A DNA stretch of 64,000 bases, from assembly GCA_963843745.1 (NCBI GenBank), contig CAWJLP010000007.1, positions 248,001-312,000 of the forward strand, read 5' to 3'. Made by a program: the position numbers and the translations under genes. The notes beneath the pieces were generated by a model. The model saw only the letters and a list, made by a program, of their open reading frames with translations, ran no database searches and had not been told where the DNA came from. The stretch comes from Trebonia sp963843745 (GTDB taxonomy: Bacteria; Actinomycetota; Actinomycetes; Streptosporangiales; Streptosporangiaceae). This document shows, one piece after another, positions 37,314-45,759 of the stretch (positions within the stretch are counted from its first letter, which is position 1; every line of letters starts with the position of its first letter).

Positions 37314-37351
37314 GCCGAAGCCTAGAGCGGTGACCCGCCCGAGGCTTCGGC
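37314..37351 (-). terminator. Inverted repeat at the end of the SPFH/RHH operon
   Basis: GCCGAAGCCT (37314-37323) and AGGCTTCGGC (37342-37351) are perfect 10-bp complements with an 18-nt loop and overlap the last codons and stop of the ribbon-helix-helix gene. There is no T-run on the minus strand, so it is at best a GC-rich, Rho-assisted or pause-type terminator. The stretch 37121-37313 holds nothing else I can support. Confidence 0.4.
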
Positions 37352-37546
37352 CTGGTCGGCTGGGGGGCGGCCGGGGCGGCGCATCTGCCTGGCGTGGCCG
37401 GGCATCCGGCCGGCCTCGCCGAGGGCGCGGCGGAGCAGGAACTCGATCTGGGCATTGGTGCTGCGCATCTCGTCGGCGGCCCACTTGGTGAGGGCGTCGT
37501 GGACCGCCGGGTCGAGGCGCAGCAATATGCTCTTGCGTTCGGACAT
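37322..37546 (-). CDS. Ribbon-helix-helix (Arc/CopG-type) protein
   Basis: 74 residues. The N-terminal ~45 residues form a ribbon-helix-helix pattern: beta strand ERKSILLRLDP, then helices AVHDALTKWAADEM and STNAQIEFLLRRALGEAG. The rest is Pro/Arg-rich. RHH dimers usually bind operators through the strand residues, so it may repress its own operon, whose promoter at ~38520 carries a palindrome. It starts 7 bp after the SPFH gene stop, a pairing I recall from Streptomyces genomes. No toxin partner is adjacent, so a toxin-antitoxin role is not supported. Confidence 0.85.
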   Translation of the reverse strand: MSERKSILLRLDPAVHDALTKWAADEMRSTNAQIEFLLRRALGEAGRMPGHARQMRRPGRPPADQAEASGGSPL

Positions 37547-37553
37547 CAGGCCG

Positions 37554-38486
37554 TCACTGATACAGCGAGCCGGTGTTGACCACCTGCTGGGTTGCCTGCT
37601 CGCTGCACAGCACCACGAGCAGGTTCGAGACCATGGCCGCCTTCCGTTCCTCGTCCAGCTCGACGACGCCCTCCTCGTCCAGCCGCTGGAGGGCCATCCG
37701 GACCATGCCGACCGCGCCTTCCACGATCTTCTGCCGCGCGCCGACGACGGCGCTCGCCTGCTGCTGGCGCAGCATGGCCTGGGCGATCTCCGGCGCGTAG
37801 GACAGCCTGGTCAGCCTGGTCTCGATGACCTGTACGCCGGCTGACCGCACCCGGTTGGTGAGCTCAGACGACAGTCGCTCGGTGATCTCGTCGGCGTTGT
37901 CGCGGAGCGAGAGCGCGCCGCTGCCCCGGTTGTCGTACGGGTAGCTGGACGCGATGTGCCGGACGGCGGTCTCCGTCTGGATGGCCACGAAGTCCGGGTA
38001 GTCGTCGACCGAGTAGGTGGCGTACGCGGTGTCCTGCACCTGCCAGACGACGACGGCGGCGATCTCGATCGGGTTGCCGTCGGCGTCGTTCACCTTGGCG
38101 AGCGACGACTCCAGGTTCCTGATCCTGGTCGAGACCGCTACCCGGTTGGCAAACGGGTTCACCCACTGCAGGCCCTGGTCGCGGACCGTGCCCTGGTACC
38201 TGCCGAAGAGCTGAACGACGTGCGCCCGGCCCGGCGCGACGGGGGTAAGGCCGCGGAACACGAGGACCGTGGCGGCGATGAGGATGGCGCCCGTCCACAC
38301 CAGGCCGGTCCTGCCGCCGTCCGTATGGTGGCCGGCCTGCCAGAGCGCGACGATCGCGGCGGCTAGCAAGATGGCGTCGAGCAGTAGCATCGGCACGCCG
38401 GGCAGGTGCCACGCGGGTCGTTCCGGCATTGCCTGGCTGCGGGAGTAAACGCCTTTGTTGTCCGCGATCTGCGCCTGGGCCGACAT
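37554..38486 (-). CDS. SPFH/Band 7 (stomatin-prohibitin) family membrane protein
   Basis: 310 residues. A short cytoplasmic N-terminus is followed by two hydrophobic segments (~35-50 and ~58-80). The SPFH domain (~85-270) has FGRYQGTVRDQGLQWVNPF, TRIRNLESSLAKVND, VVWQVQDTAYATY and AGVQVIETRLTRLSYAPEIA, and the end is alpha-helical with an AMLRQQQASAVVGARQKIVE coiled coil. Such proteins build oligomeric membrane scaffolds (flotillin-like). ATG 38486 is chosen for its GGAGG at 7-nt spacing. A 31-residue upstream extension crosses the promoter and is rejected. Confidence 0.92.
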   Translation of the reverse strand: MSAQAQIADNKGVYSRSQAMPERPAWHLPGVPMLLLDAILLAAAIVALWQAGHHTDGGRTGLVWTGAILIAATVLVFRGLTPVAPGRAHVVQLFGRYQGTVRDQGLQWVNPFANRVAVSTRIRNLESSLAKVNDADGNPIEIAAVVVWQVQDTAYATYSVDDYPDFVAIQTETAVRHIASSYPYDNRGSGALSLRDNADEITERLSSELTNRVRSAGVQVIETRLTRLSYAPEIAQAMLRQQQASAVVGARQKIVEGAVGMVRMALQRLDEEGVVELDEERKAAMVSNLLVVLCSEQATQQVVNTGSLYQ

Positions 38487-38511
38487 GTGCCCACCTCCTG
38501 TGGAGCTTGCT

Positions 38512-38539
38512 TGATACCACGCTATCATAGTGATATCAC
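38512..38539 (-). promoter_or_regulatory. Promoter with operator-like palindrome upstream of the SPFH gene
   Basis: On the minus strand TATGAT (38529-38524) fits a -10, about 38 bp before the ATG. Directly upstream is the perfect 10-bp palindrome GTGATATCAC (38530-38539), and downstream is the related TGGTATCA (38519-38512). The -35 (GACTTG at ~38552-38547, 17-bp spacing) is poor. A repressor on GTGATATCAC would lie between -35 and -10. The RHH protein of the same operon is the obvious candidate; this is inference. Confidence 0.5.
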
Positions 38540-38575
38540 TTTTCCGCAAGTCCCGCGTTATCCATATTCGGAGGC

Positions 38576-38944
38576 TCACAACCTCGGTGTAAAGACCTCA
38601 CCGCGCATGGCGCGCTCGACGAGGACGACCGCCCGCGCGGTGGCGGCGAGCCGGCGTCCCTCGGTGCGATAGGCGGTGAGCACCGCGTCGACCGCGTGCG
38701 GCGGCAGTTCCTCGGCGAGCTCGGTGCGCACGGTGCGGTACCCGGCGCGGGCGCCCTCAACGCAGGCCGACGTGTGGTGCCTGGCCATGGCGGCGAGCGC
38801 CACGGGATGGCGGCGCAGCACCCCGTGCAGCCGGTAATCGGGCGGAACGATCTCGAGCAGCCACGCGACGGCGGTTGTCTCGAAATCGTCGCTGTCCGGC
38901 GGATGCACCCCCGTTGGCCAGCCAGGTGGTAGATACGCGGCCAT
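38576..38944 (-). CDS. Conserved hypothetical protein, possibly leaderless
   Basis: 122 residues, soluble, mostly helical (TTAVAWLLEIVPPDYRLHGV, HPVALAAMARHHTSACVEGA, VDAVLTAYRTEGRRLAATAR), of the type seen next to SPFH genes in Streptomyces, with no recognised domain. ATG 38944 has no upstream ribosome site; a TACGCT box at 38956-38951 would place transcription start on the A of the ATG, so a leaderless mRNA is likely. A LexA-like palindrome lies just upstream. It is followed 89 bp later by the SPFH gene, which has its own promoter. Confidence 0.65.
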   Translation of the reverse strand: MAAYLPPGWPTGVHPPDSDDFETTAVAWLLEIVPPDYRLHGVLRRHPVALAAMARHHTSACVEGARAGYRTVRTELAEELPPHAVDAVLTAYRTEGRRLAATARAVVLVERAMRGEVFTPRL

Positions 38945-38964
38945 GGCAAAAGCGTAGCACCAGG

Positions 38965-38980
38965 TCGAACTGCAATTCGA
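38965..38980. promoter_or_regulatory. LexA-like (SOS box) palindrome
   Basis: TCGAACTGCAATTCGA (38965-38980) matches the Gram-positive/actinobacterial SOS box TCGAAC-N4-GTTCGA with one mismatch (A for G at position 11) and sits over the predicted -35 of the hypothetical gene starting at 38944. If LexA binds, that gene is DNA-damage inducible. The gene product itself gives no hint of a repair role. Confidence 0.45.
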
Positions 38981-39131
38981 CTAACGTCAATGGTCACGGA
39001 AATTGCTGATGTTCGTGGCATTTTGTAATCGCATGTGCCACGACATCAACCACGACATCAAGCAGCCGCGGCCGAGCCAACTCTCGTATGGCCCGGCCGC
39101 GGCGTCAGATACCCGGCGGCGCGCGATGGCG

Positions 39132-39356
39132 TTAGCAGGCCGCGCATTCGTCCGCGGCCGCGCCGTCCGCCGCGCGGAACGTGCCGTCCACGTAGTCGGG
39201 GACCGGCGGCAGGTCGAACACGTCAGCCGCCGCGCCGTTGCGGTGTGCCTTCGTCGCCTTGCGGACTGCCCGCCGCCGGCTTGCCTTCCTTGCGGCCTCG
39301 TGCTGCTCGGCCATCCGCTGCCTGGCGACCTCGCTGACCATCAGGTACGAGTACAT
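39132..39356 (-). CDS. Small hypothetical protein, highly basic N-terminal helix
   Basis: 74 residues. It starts MYSYLMVSEVARQRMAEQHE and continues in a long charged helix (ARKASRRRAVRKATKAHR), then an acidic/Pro region and a Cys-containing end (DECAAC). The start has a strong GGAGAAA site (GACCGAGGAGAAAGC). Short actinobacterial proteins beginning MY-YLMxSE with an Arg-rich helix are widespread and uncharacterised. Its 5' leader (39357-39400) contains CGGGGAA/TTCCCCG arms (39373-39379/39391-39397). Confidence 0.6.
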   Translation of the reverse strand: MYSYLMVSEVARQRMAEQHEAARKASRRRAVRKATKAHRNGAAADVFDLPPVPDYVDGTFRAADGAAADECAAC

Positions 39357-39604
39357 GCTTTCTCCTCGGTCCCGGGGAACCGGCCTTGGTTTCCCCGTAC
39401 CTTGAGGTTCGCGCTAAGACCCCCGGCACCGCATCGGGCGATCGCCTTATGTTCGCGGCGCGCTGCGCCTTAGCTCGCGGCTTCCCGCCTAAGCCGCCTA
39501 AGCCGTGACTTTTGCCAGAAACCGAAGCGCTGGTCGACGAACTGCTACCGTCGTGGCGTCGTCCGCGGCATAAGGCACCTACCTGGATAAATGAGGACGG
39601 GACA
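39357..39604. other. Divergent intergenic region between the small basic protein and the lipoprotein
   Basis: 248 bp. It contains the short hairpin CGGGGAA...TTCCCCG described with the small gene and a direct repeat CCTAAGCCG CCTAAGCCG at about 39489-39507. Nothing else is supported. The lipoprotein gene has GAGGACGGGAC as ribosome site at 39593-39603. Confidence 0.4.
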
Positions 39605-40276
39605 ATGAAGGCAGTCACCGGATCCGTAGCCGGGTTCGCAGTCGGCGTGGCCGCGCTGATCGCGGTCACGGCGTGCTCCTCTTCGCCGTCCGCGAGCATG
39701 CTCAGGCCCGCAGGCGGCGGGTCGTCGGCGACCGTGGCCAACGGTCAGTCGTCGGCTGGTGGCGTGGCGGGCGTCGCGTACGTCATGCCGCCGTTCGGCA
39801 AGAACGTGCACATCGAGATGACGTCCTGGTTGCCGTCCAGCACCGCGCAAGCAGCGGCGGTGATCACGGACAAGGACTACGAGCTCGCCTACCTCTACTC
39901 GGAGTACCGGGGCGGGCAGGATGAGAGCTGGGTCAGCTACGTGAGCTCGATGATGCAATCGGCGGTCCTGCAGTCGCTGCGGGCGACGGACGTCACCACG
40001 GAGTCGTTCACCGGCACGATCAGCTACTTCGGCATACGGGTTACCCCCGACCCGCAGGTGCACGGGGACCTCGACGTGTCGAGCTGCTTCGACAACGCCG
40101 CCTCGTCGAACACGAACCTGTCCACCGGAGCGGTCCTCCCGAACACCAGCCCGGCGGACTCGCACTACGTCCGCATCACGGACGAGCTTCGCAAGGACTC
40201 CGCTGGACAGTGGCAGGTCGTCTCGAGCCTGCCGGCCGTCTACTATCCGAAGGCGGAAGAGTGCAAGCCTTCCTGA
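39605..40276 (+). CDS. Putative lipoprotein of unknown function
   Basis: 223 residues with a lipoprotein signal peptide: MKAVTGSVAGFAVGVAALIA then VTAC as lipobox, so Cys ~23 would be lipidated and the protein anchored outside the membrane. A Ser/Gly-rich linker (~24-50) precedes a ~170-residue domain with two Cys (DVSSCF... and ...AEECKPS) that could form a disulfide. No family recognised. The upstream in-frame extension to 39512 would place the signal peptide internally and is rejected. Confidence 0.75.
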   Translation: MKAVTGSVAGFAVGVAALIAVTACSSSPSASMLRPAGGGSSATVANGQSSAGGVAGVAYVMPPFGKNVHIEMTSWLPSSTAQAAAVITDKDYELAYLYSEYRGGQDESWVSYVSSMMQSAVLQSLRATDVTTESFTGTISYFGIRVTPDPQVHGDLDVSSCFDNAASSNTNLSTGAVLPNTSPADSHYVRITDELRKDSAGQWQVVSSLPAVYYPKAEECKPS

Positions 40277-40430
40277 GATTCCGCGCCTTCTTCGCCTGCG
40301 GCTTCGCCCTGGCGCCGGCGCTGACATGAGCGGGGTATCCCGGCTCACGTGCTGCGAGGCGATAAACTAGAACCGCGCCGCATAGTTCGGACGGCGCAGT
40401 CCCCGACGTCGAAGCAGCGAGAACTCACGC

Positions 40431-42341
40431 ATGCCCGTACAGCAGACCACCACGCCAGGCCAGAGCAGCGCGGCCGACCTCGCGACCCGCGACGACCTGC
40501 GGAACGTCGCGATCGTCGCGCATGTCGACCACGGCAAGACCACGTTGGTGGACGCGATGCTCTGGCAATCCGGGGCGTTCGGGGCTCACGCGCACGTCGC
40601 GGAGCGGGCGCTGGACTCGGGTGACCTGGAGCGGGAAAAGGGCATCACGATCCTCGCCAAGAACACGGCCGTCACCCATGGCGGGCTGACGATCAACATC
40701 GTCGACACGCCAGGGCACGCGGACTTCGGCGGCGAGGTAGAGCGCGGCCTGTCAATGGTGGACGGCGTGCTGCTGCTCGTCGACGCGAGCGAGGGGCCGC
40801 TGCCGCAGACCAGGTTCGTGCTGCGCAAGACCCTGGAGGCGAACCTTCCGGTCATCCTGGTGATCAACAAGGTGGACCGGTCCGACGCGCGGATCGCCGA
40901 GGTCGTCGACGCCTGCTATGAGCTGTTCATCGACCTGGACGCCACCGAGCAGCAGATCGAGTTCCCCATCGTGTACGCCGCCGCGCGTGCGGGCCGCGCC
41001 TCGCTGACCCGCCCGGCTGACGGCGAAATGCCGGATAGCGACAACCTTGAGCCGCTGTTCGACGCGATCCGCGAGACCGTCCCGCCGCCGGTCTACGAGG
41101 CGGGCGCGCCGCTGCAGGCGCACGTCACCAACCTGGACGCGTCCTCGTACCTGGGCCGCATCGCGCTCTGCCGGGTCTACAACGGCACGATCTCCCGCGG
41201 CCAGCAGGTCGCCTGGTGCCGTCACGACGGCTCGATAGAGCGGGTGAAGATCTCCGAGCTGTTCCGCACCGAGGCACTGGACCGGGTGCCCGCCGAGAGC
41301 GCAGGCCCCGGCGACATCATGGCGATCGCCGGCATTCCCGAGATCATGATCGGCGACACCCTCGCCGACCTGAACGACCCGCGGCCGCTACCGCTGATCA
41401 CCGTGGACGAGCCGGCCATCTCGATGACGATCGGCACGAACACCTCACCGCTCGCCGGCCAGGTGAAGGGCTCCAAGGTCACCGCGCGGCTGGTCAAGGA
41501 CCGGCTCGACCGGGAGCTCGTCGGCAACGTGTCGCTGCAGGTGGTGCCCACCGAGCGCCCGGACGCCTGGGAGGTCCGTGGCCGCGGCGAACTCGCGCTC
41601 GCGGTGCTCGTAGAAACCATGCGGCGGGAGGGCTACGAGCTGACCGTCGGCCGTCCGGCCGCCGTGACCAGGGAAATCGACGGCAAGCTGCACGAGCCCG
41701 TCGAGCGGCTCTCGGTGGACGTGCCCGAGGAGTTTCTCGGCGCGGTCACCCAGCTGGTCTCGGTGCGCCGCGGCCAGATGGCGTCGATGACCAATCACGG
41801 CACGGGCTGGGTGCGGCTGGTCTTCCTGGTGCCGTCTCGCGGGCTGATCGGGTTCCGCACCCAGTTCCTGACCGAGACACGCGGCACCGGCATCGCGCAC
41901 CACGTTTTCGAGGATTACGAGCCGTGGGCAGGCGCCATCCGCGGCCGGGCCACCGGCTCGCTGGTCGCCGACCGCACCGGCAGCGCCGCCGCGTACGCCA
42001 TGTTCAACCTGCAGGAGCGCGGGTCGCTGTTCGTCTCGCCTGGCACCGAGGTCTATGAGGGGATGATCGTCGGCGAGAATTCGCGGGCCGACGACATGGA
42101 CGTCAACATCACCAGGGAGCGCAAGGTCACCAACGTCAGGCAGTCCACGGGGGAGGAGCTCGAGCGGCTGGTTCCACCCCGGCTGCTCAGCCTGGAGCAG
42201 GCCCTTGAGTTCTGCGCGGACGACGAGTGCGCCGAGGTGACGCCAACCGCGGTCCGGCTCCGCAAGACCGTCCTCGACGCCAAGGAGCGCGGCCGGATGC
42301 GCGGCCGCATCTCCCGCGGCGAGCAGGGCGCGGTTACCTGA
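40431..42341 (+). CDS. typA: Translational GTPase TypA/BipA
   Basis: A 636-residue ribosome-binding GTPase of the EF-G/LepA group, needed for 50S assembly and growth under stress in E. coli. The G domain shows IVAHVDHGKTTLVDAML (~28-44), REKGITILAKN (switch I), VDTPGHADFGGEVER (G3) and VINKVDRSDARI (G4). Domain II and the C-terminal domains (GELALAVLVETMRREGYEL, SRGLIGFRTQFLTETRGTG) follow. It ends 8 bp inside the convergent uppP gene. The -10-like GATAAACTAG at ~40361 may be its promoter. Confidence 0.96.
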   Translation: MPVQQTTTPGQSSAADLATRDDLRNVAIVAHVDHGKTTLVDAMLWQSGAFGAHAHVAERALDSGDLEREKGITILAKNTAVTHGGLTINIVDTPGHADFGGEVERGLSMVDGVLLLVDASEGPLPQTRFVLRKTLEANLPVILVINKVDRSDARIAEVVDACYELFIDLDATEQQIEFPIVYAAARAGRASLTRPADGEMPDSDNLEPLFDAIRETVPPPVYEAGAPLQAHVTNLDASSYLGRIALCRVYNGTISRGQQVAWCRHDGSIERVKISELFRTEALDRVPAESAGPGDIMAIAGIPEIMIGDTLADLNDPRPLPLITVDEPAISMTIGTNTSPLAGQVKGSKVTARLVKDRLDRELVGNVSLQVVPTERPDAWEVRGRGELALAVLVETMRREGYELTVGRPAAVTREIDGKLHEPVERLSVDVPEEFLGAVTQLVSVRRGQMASMTNHGTGWVRLVFLVPSRGLIGFRTQFLTETRGTGIAHHVFEDYEPWAGAIRGRATGSLVADRTGSAAAYAMFNLQERGSLFVSPGTEVYEGMIVGENSRADDMDVNITRERKVTNVRQSTGEELERLVPPRLLSLEQALEFCADDECAEVTPTAVRLRKTVLDAKERGRMRGRISRGEQGAVT

Positions 42342-43365
42342 CCGCGAGATAAATCGCGCTGCCTATGCCCGCGACCAGGCAATATATGGCGAACGGCGTC
42401 AGCCCGCGCGCGGAGTTCGAGTAATACCTGACCAAGAATCGCAACGCCAGGTACGCGCCGACGCCGGACACGATCGAGCCGACCAGTACCTGGCCGCGAA
42501 CCCCGGCTCCGAGCGGGCCGGTCAGGTCCGGTATCTTCAGTACCCCCGCTGCCAGGATCACCGGGGCGGAGAGCAGGAACGAGAACCGGGCGGCGTCCTG
42601 CCTGGACAGCCCGCGGAACATCCCGCACACCATCACGATGCCGTCCCTGCTGATGCCCGGCAGCAGCGCGAAGATCTGTGCCGCGCCGAGGCCGAACGCG
42701 GAAAGCCAGCCCAGCTGTGTCAGCCGCCGGTCGGCCTGCACCGCGAGGCTGGCCTGCTGCTCCTTCATGGCTCGCTGCCCGGCGTGCCGCCCGGCGCCCG
42801 GCCTTGCCACCGTCGCCATCTCTCTGTCGGCCGCTTCCCTGTCCGCCGCGGACTGCTGCTCGTCCAGCGCGATCCGCCGCCTGCGTGCCTGCTCGCCGGC
42901 CAGCAGGATGACGCCGTTCAGCGCGAGGAACAGCGCCGTGAGTATCGGCTTGCTGAAGTACACCCGGAAGTCGTGCTCGAGCGCCAGCCCGGCGATGCCG
43001 ACAGGAATGGTCGCCAGGATGATCATCCAGGCCATCTTCTGGTCGGTGTCCTGCGGCGCCCAGCGATTGGTGCCTGGCGCCGGGCGGATCACGTGCGCGA
43101 TCGAGGCGAAGAAGCCCTTGATGATGCGCAGCCAGTCCCGCCAGAAAAAGATGATCATGGCGATCGCCGTGGCCACGTGCATCCCGACGATGAACGCGAG
43201 GTACGGCGACTCCGCCGCGGACACGTTGAGATCCTGTGCCCAGCTGCCGCCGATCAGCGCCGGGATCAGCACGCTGTGCCCGAGGCTGGACACCGGGAAC
43301 AGCTCGGTGACGCCCTGGATCAGCCCGACGACGATCGCCTCTGGGAACGTAATGTGCGCGTACAT
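42334..43365 (-). CDS. uppP: Undecaprenyl-diphosphatase UppP
   Basis: A membrane enzyme (343 residues) that recycles undecaprenyl pyrophosphate to the monophosphate lipid carrier for peptidoglycan; also gives bacitracin resistance. The catalytic region is GLIQGVTELFPVSSLGHSVL (~14-33), and the second motif is LLPGISRDGIVMVCG (~232). About eight hydrophobic segments. A ~60-residue hydrophilic insert (EQARRRRIALDEQQSAADRE onward, ~157-220) makes it longer than the usual ~270 residues. The insert is a cytoplasmic loop of unknown role. The typA and uppP 3' ends overlap. Confidence 0.93.
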   Translation of the reverse strand: MYAHITFPEAIVVGLIQGVTELFPVSSLGHSVLIPALIGGSWAQDLNVSAAESPYLAFIVGMHVATAIAMIIFFWRDWLRIIKGFFASIAHVIRPAPGTNRWAPQDTDQKMAWMIILATIPVGIAGLALEHDFRVYFSKPILTALFLALNGVILLAGEQARRRRIALDEQQSAADREAADREMATVARPGAGRHAGQRAMKEQQASLAVQADRRLTQLGWLSAFGLGAAQIFALLPGISRDGIVMVCGMFRGLSRQDAARFSFLLSAPVILAAGVLKIPDLTGPLGAGVRGQVLVGSIVSGVGAYLALRFLVRYYSNSARGLTPFAIYCLVAGIGSAIYLAVR

Positions 43366-43641
43366 CGTGCCCTCTCGCTGCCGGAGGCGACGCGGCCCCG
43401 GCCCGGGCCGTGTCCTTGGTCATGGTATCCACGGCCCATTCAGGCCCGGGAACCTACCGGCGTTTCTCTACGCACCTGCTGAACGGGCTCAGGTGACGGC
43501 CGCGCTGTAGCAGTGCGGCGCCTCACGAACAAGCGCGCGAAACGTGTGCCCGGGGCGGCCTCGCCGCATCAGGACACCAAAGCAATCTCAAATCACCAAT
43601 TTGACTCTCATTCGCATCACAAGCGTTGATAGGCTCCGCGC
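43366..43641. other. Divergent intergenic region uppP-lysozyme
   Basis: 276 bp, notably A+T-rich at 43568-43625. TTGACT at 43600-43605 with GATAGG near 43625-43632 forms a plausible promoter for the lysozyme gene, although the spacing (~19-20 bp) is long. The remainder shows no gene or structure I can support. Confidence 0.4.
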
Positions 43642-45699
43642 GTGACTGGGCTACGGGGTCGCGCCGGCATCGCGGGTGGCGCGCTGATCATTGCTGCAAT
43701 CGGTGGATTCGCCATCCCGGCCGCGACGACGACGGCGCCCGCGCTGGCAGCGACGACACCGGCCCTGGGGGTGGACGTCGCCTCATTCCAGCATCCGTCG
43801 GGCGCGGCCATCGACTGGTCGTCCATGGCATCGTCGGGTGTGACCTTCACCGGGGTCAAGGCGAGCGAGGGAAAGTACTACACCAACCCGTACTACAAGA
43901 CGGACACGGCGCAGGCCGTGGCCGCCGGGCTGTACGTGACCCCATACATCTTCGCCAACCCATACCCGAGCACTAGCGACGGGACCGCCGTCCAGCAGGC
44001 CGACTACGGGGCCACGGTGATCAAGTCCAGCACCGCGTACACGAACAACCACATGCTCCCGGTCACCCTGGACATCGAGCCCAACCCGTACACCAATTCG
44101 AACCAGTGCTACGGGTTGACCCAGTCCGCCATGCAGACCTGGATCTCGCAGTTCATGACCGAGATCAAGAAGGATCTCGGCACGAGCAAGACCCCGATCG
44201 TCTACACGACGGCCGACTGGTGGAACGCGTGCACGGGAAACGACACGGCGTTCAGCGCTTACCCGCTGTGGCTCGCCTCCTACGGGGTGACGAACCCCGC
44301 GCTCCCGGCCGGGTGGAACAACTACACGATCTGGCAGTACGGCCAGGGAACCGTCGACGGCATCAGCGGCATCGACAAGGACGAACTGGGCCCGGTCCTC
44401 CAGGTCGCCCAGGCGGGCAAGGCCATCGGCACGGTGCGGCTCCGCACGCTCAACTCGCTGGCCGGCCAGGCGGTCACCTACCCGGCGACGGGCCTGCCGC
44501 CGGGCCTGACGCTGAACTCGGCATCCGGCCAGATCACCGGGACGCCCGCGGCGGGGGACATCGGTCACCAGTACACGGTGTCGGTCACGCCGTCGGCCGG
44601 CGCGGTTCCTTCGTCGATGTCGTTCACCTGGATGGTCCACGGCGCGCTCACGGTGGCCAGCCCGGGGAACCGCACGACGACGGCGGGGACGCCGGTCGGG
44701 CTGCGGGTCGGCATCAGCGACCAGGACGGCGCCAGCTACCCGCCGCACCTCTCCGTGTCCGGGCTGCCGCCGGGCCTGGCGATGGACTCGACCGGGCTGA
44801 TCACCGGCTGGCCGACCAAGCCGGGCACTTACACGGTGCACGTGTCCGCGTCCGACGGCCTGTACGCGTCCGGCTCGACGACGTTCACCTGGGCGATCTC
44901 CGCGGCGGGCGGCAGCGGCTTCGCCGGGCAGATCAGGCAGGTCGGCGGAACCGGGAAGTGCCTGGACGACCCGGGCTCGAACACCGCGAACGGCACGAAG
45001 GTTGACCTGTCGAGCTGCACGGGCAAGTCCAGCCAGTCGTGGACCACGGTCCAGGACGGCACGATCCGGGTGCTCGGCCACTGCCTCGCGGCGAGCGGTT
45101 CGACCGTCGTCCTGTGGGGATGCTCCTCGAGCTTCCAGAACCAGCAGTGGCGGGCGGCCACCGACAGCGAGCTGGTCAACGCCGCGTCGGGCCTGTGCCT
45201 CTACTACCCGAACGCGAACGCGGCCAACGGCGCCAAGCCGACGATGAATACCTGCGCGAACATCGCGCCGCAGTCGGGCGAGCACTGGGCCCGCCCGGCG
45301 GCCAACGTCGTCTCCGGCGAACCAGGCAAGTGCATGGCCGTCTCCGGTTCCACCGTGGAGCTGGCCAGCTGCGCGAACGCGGCCGCCCAGGACTGGGCGG
45401 TCTCGTCCGACGGCACCATCAGGCTCGGCTCGAACTGCCTCACCGAGTCAGGCACCACGGCAGGCTCAGGCCTGGTGATCGGGTCCTGCTCCGGGTCGGC
45501 GACCACGAAGTGGACCCTGGTCTCCGCCACCGGCAGCCAGGTCCCGTCCAACCCGATCGCCACGGAAATAGCCAGCGCGAACAGCGCGAGCTCCGGCCTC
45601 TGCGTGGCAACCCCATCGAACGCGGCCGGCGCCAAGCTGACCCTCCAGGCCTGCGGCTCCACCACCGCCACCCTGGCCAACACCTGGCACATCGAATAA
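43642..45699 (+). CDS. Secreted GH25 lysozyme with Ig-like and ricin-type lectin domains
   Basis: 685 residues. A signal peptide (~1-37, ending ATTTAPALAA) is followed by a GH25 muramidase domain (~40-250) with GVDVASFQHPSGAAIDW, TFTGVKASEGKYYTNPYY, LDIEPNPYTNSN (catalytic Asp/Glu) and TIWQYGQGTVDGISGIDKDE. Two Ig-like putative-Ig (He_PIG) repeats (~255-420) share LPPGL. A beta-trefoil ricin-like region with QxW-type motifs (KCLDDPGSNTANGTKVDLSSC, QSWTTVQDGTIRVLG, NQQWRA) runs to the end in about two trefoils. It is predicted to cleave peptidoglycan outside the cell while binding sugars. GTG start, no clear ribosome site. Confidence 0.93.
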   Translation: MTGLRGRAGIAGGALIIAAIGGFAIPAATTTAPALAATTPALGVDVASFQHPSGAAIDWSSMASSGVTFTGVKASEGKYYTNPYYKTDTAQAVAAGLYVTPYIFANPYPSTSDGTAVQQADYGATVIKSSTAYTNNHMLPVTLDIEPNPYTNSNQCYGLTQSAMQTWISQFMTEIKKDLGTSKTPIVYTTADWWNACTGNDTAFSAYPLWLASYGVTNPALPAGWNNYTIWQYGQGTVDGISGIDKDELGPVLQVAQAGKAIGTVRLRTLNSLAGQAVTYPATGLPPGLTLNSASGQITGTPAAGDIGHQYTVSVTPSAGAVPSSMSFTWMVHGALTVASPGNRTTTAGTPVGLRVGISDQDGASYPPHLSVSGLPPGLAMDSTGLITGWPTKPGTYTVHVSASDGLYASGSTTFTWAISAAGGSGFAGQIRQVGGTGKCLDDPGSNTANGTKVDLSSCTGKSSQSWTTVQDGTIRVLGHCLAASGSTVVLWGCSSSFQNQQWRAATDSELVNAASGLCLYYPNANAANGAKPTMNTCANIAPQSGEHWARPAANVVSGEPGKCMAVSGSTVELASCANAAAQDWAVSSDGTIRLGSNCLTESGTTAGSGLVIGSCSGSATTKWTLVSATGSQVPSNPIATEIASANSASSGLCVATPSNAAGAKLTLQACGSTTATLANTWHIE

Positions 45700-45759
45700 G
45701 CCCTGACTGCGCCAAATTCGTTTGCGCCCGCCGCCAGAGGCGGCCGACGATAGACGCCG

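Noticed and set aside
37554..38579. The longer SPFH frame starting at 38579
   Set aside because: The extra 31 codons cross the -10 and operator region and lack a ribosome site, whereas the ATG at 38486 has GGAGG at correct spacing.
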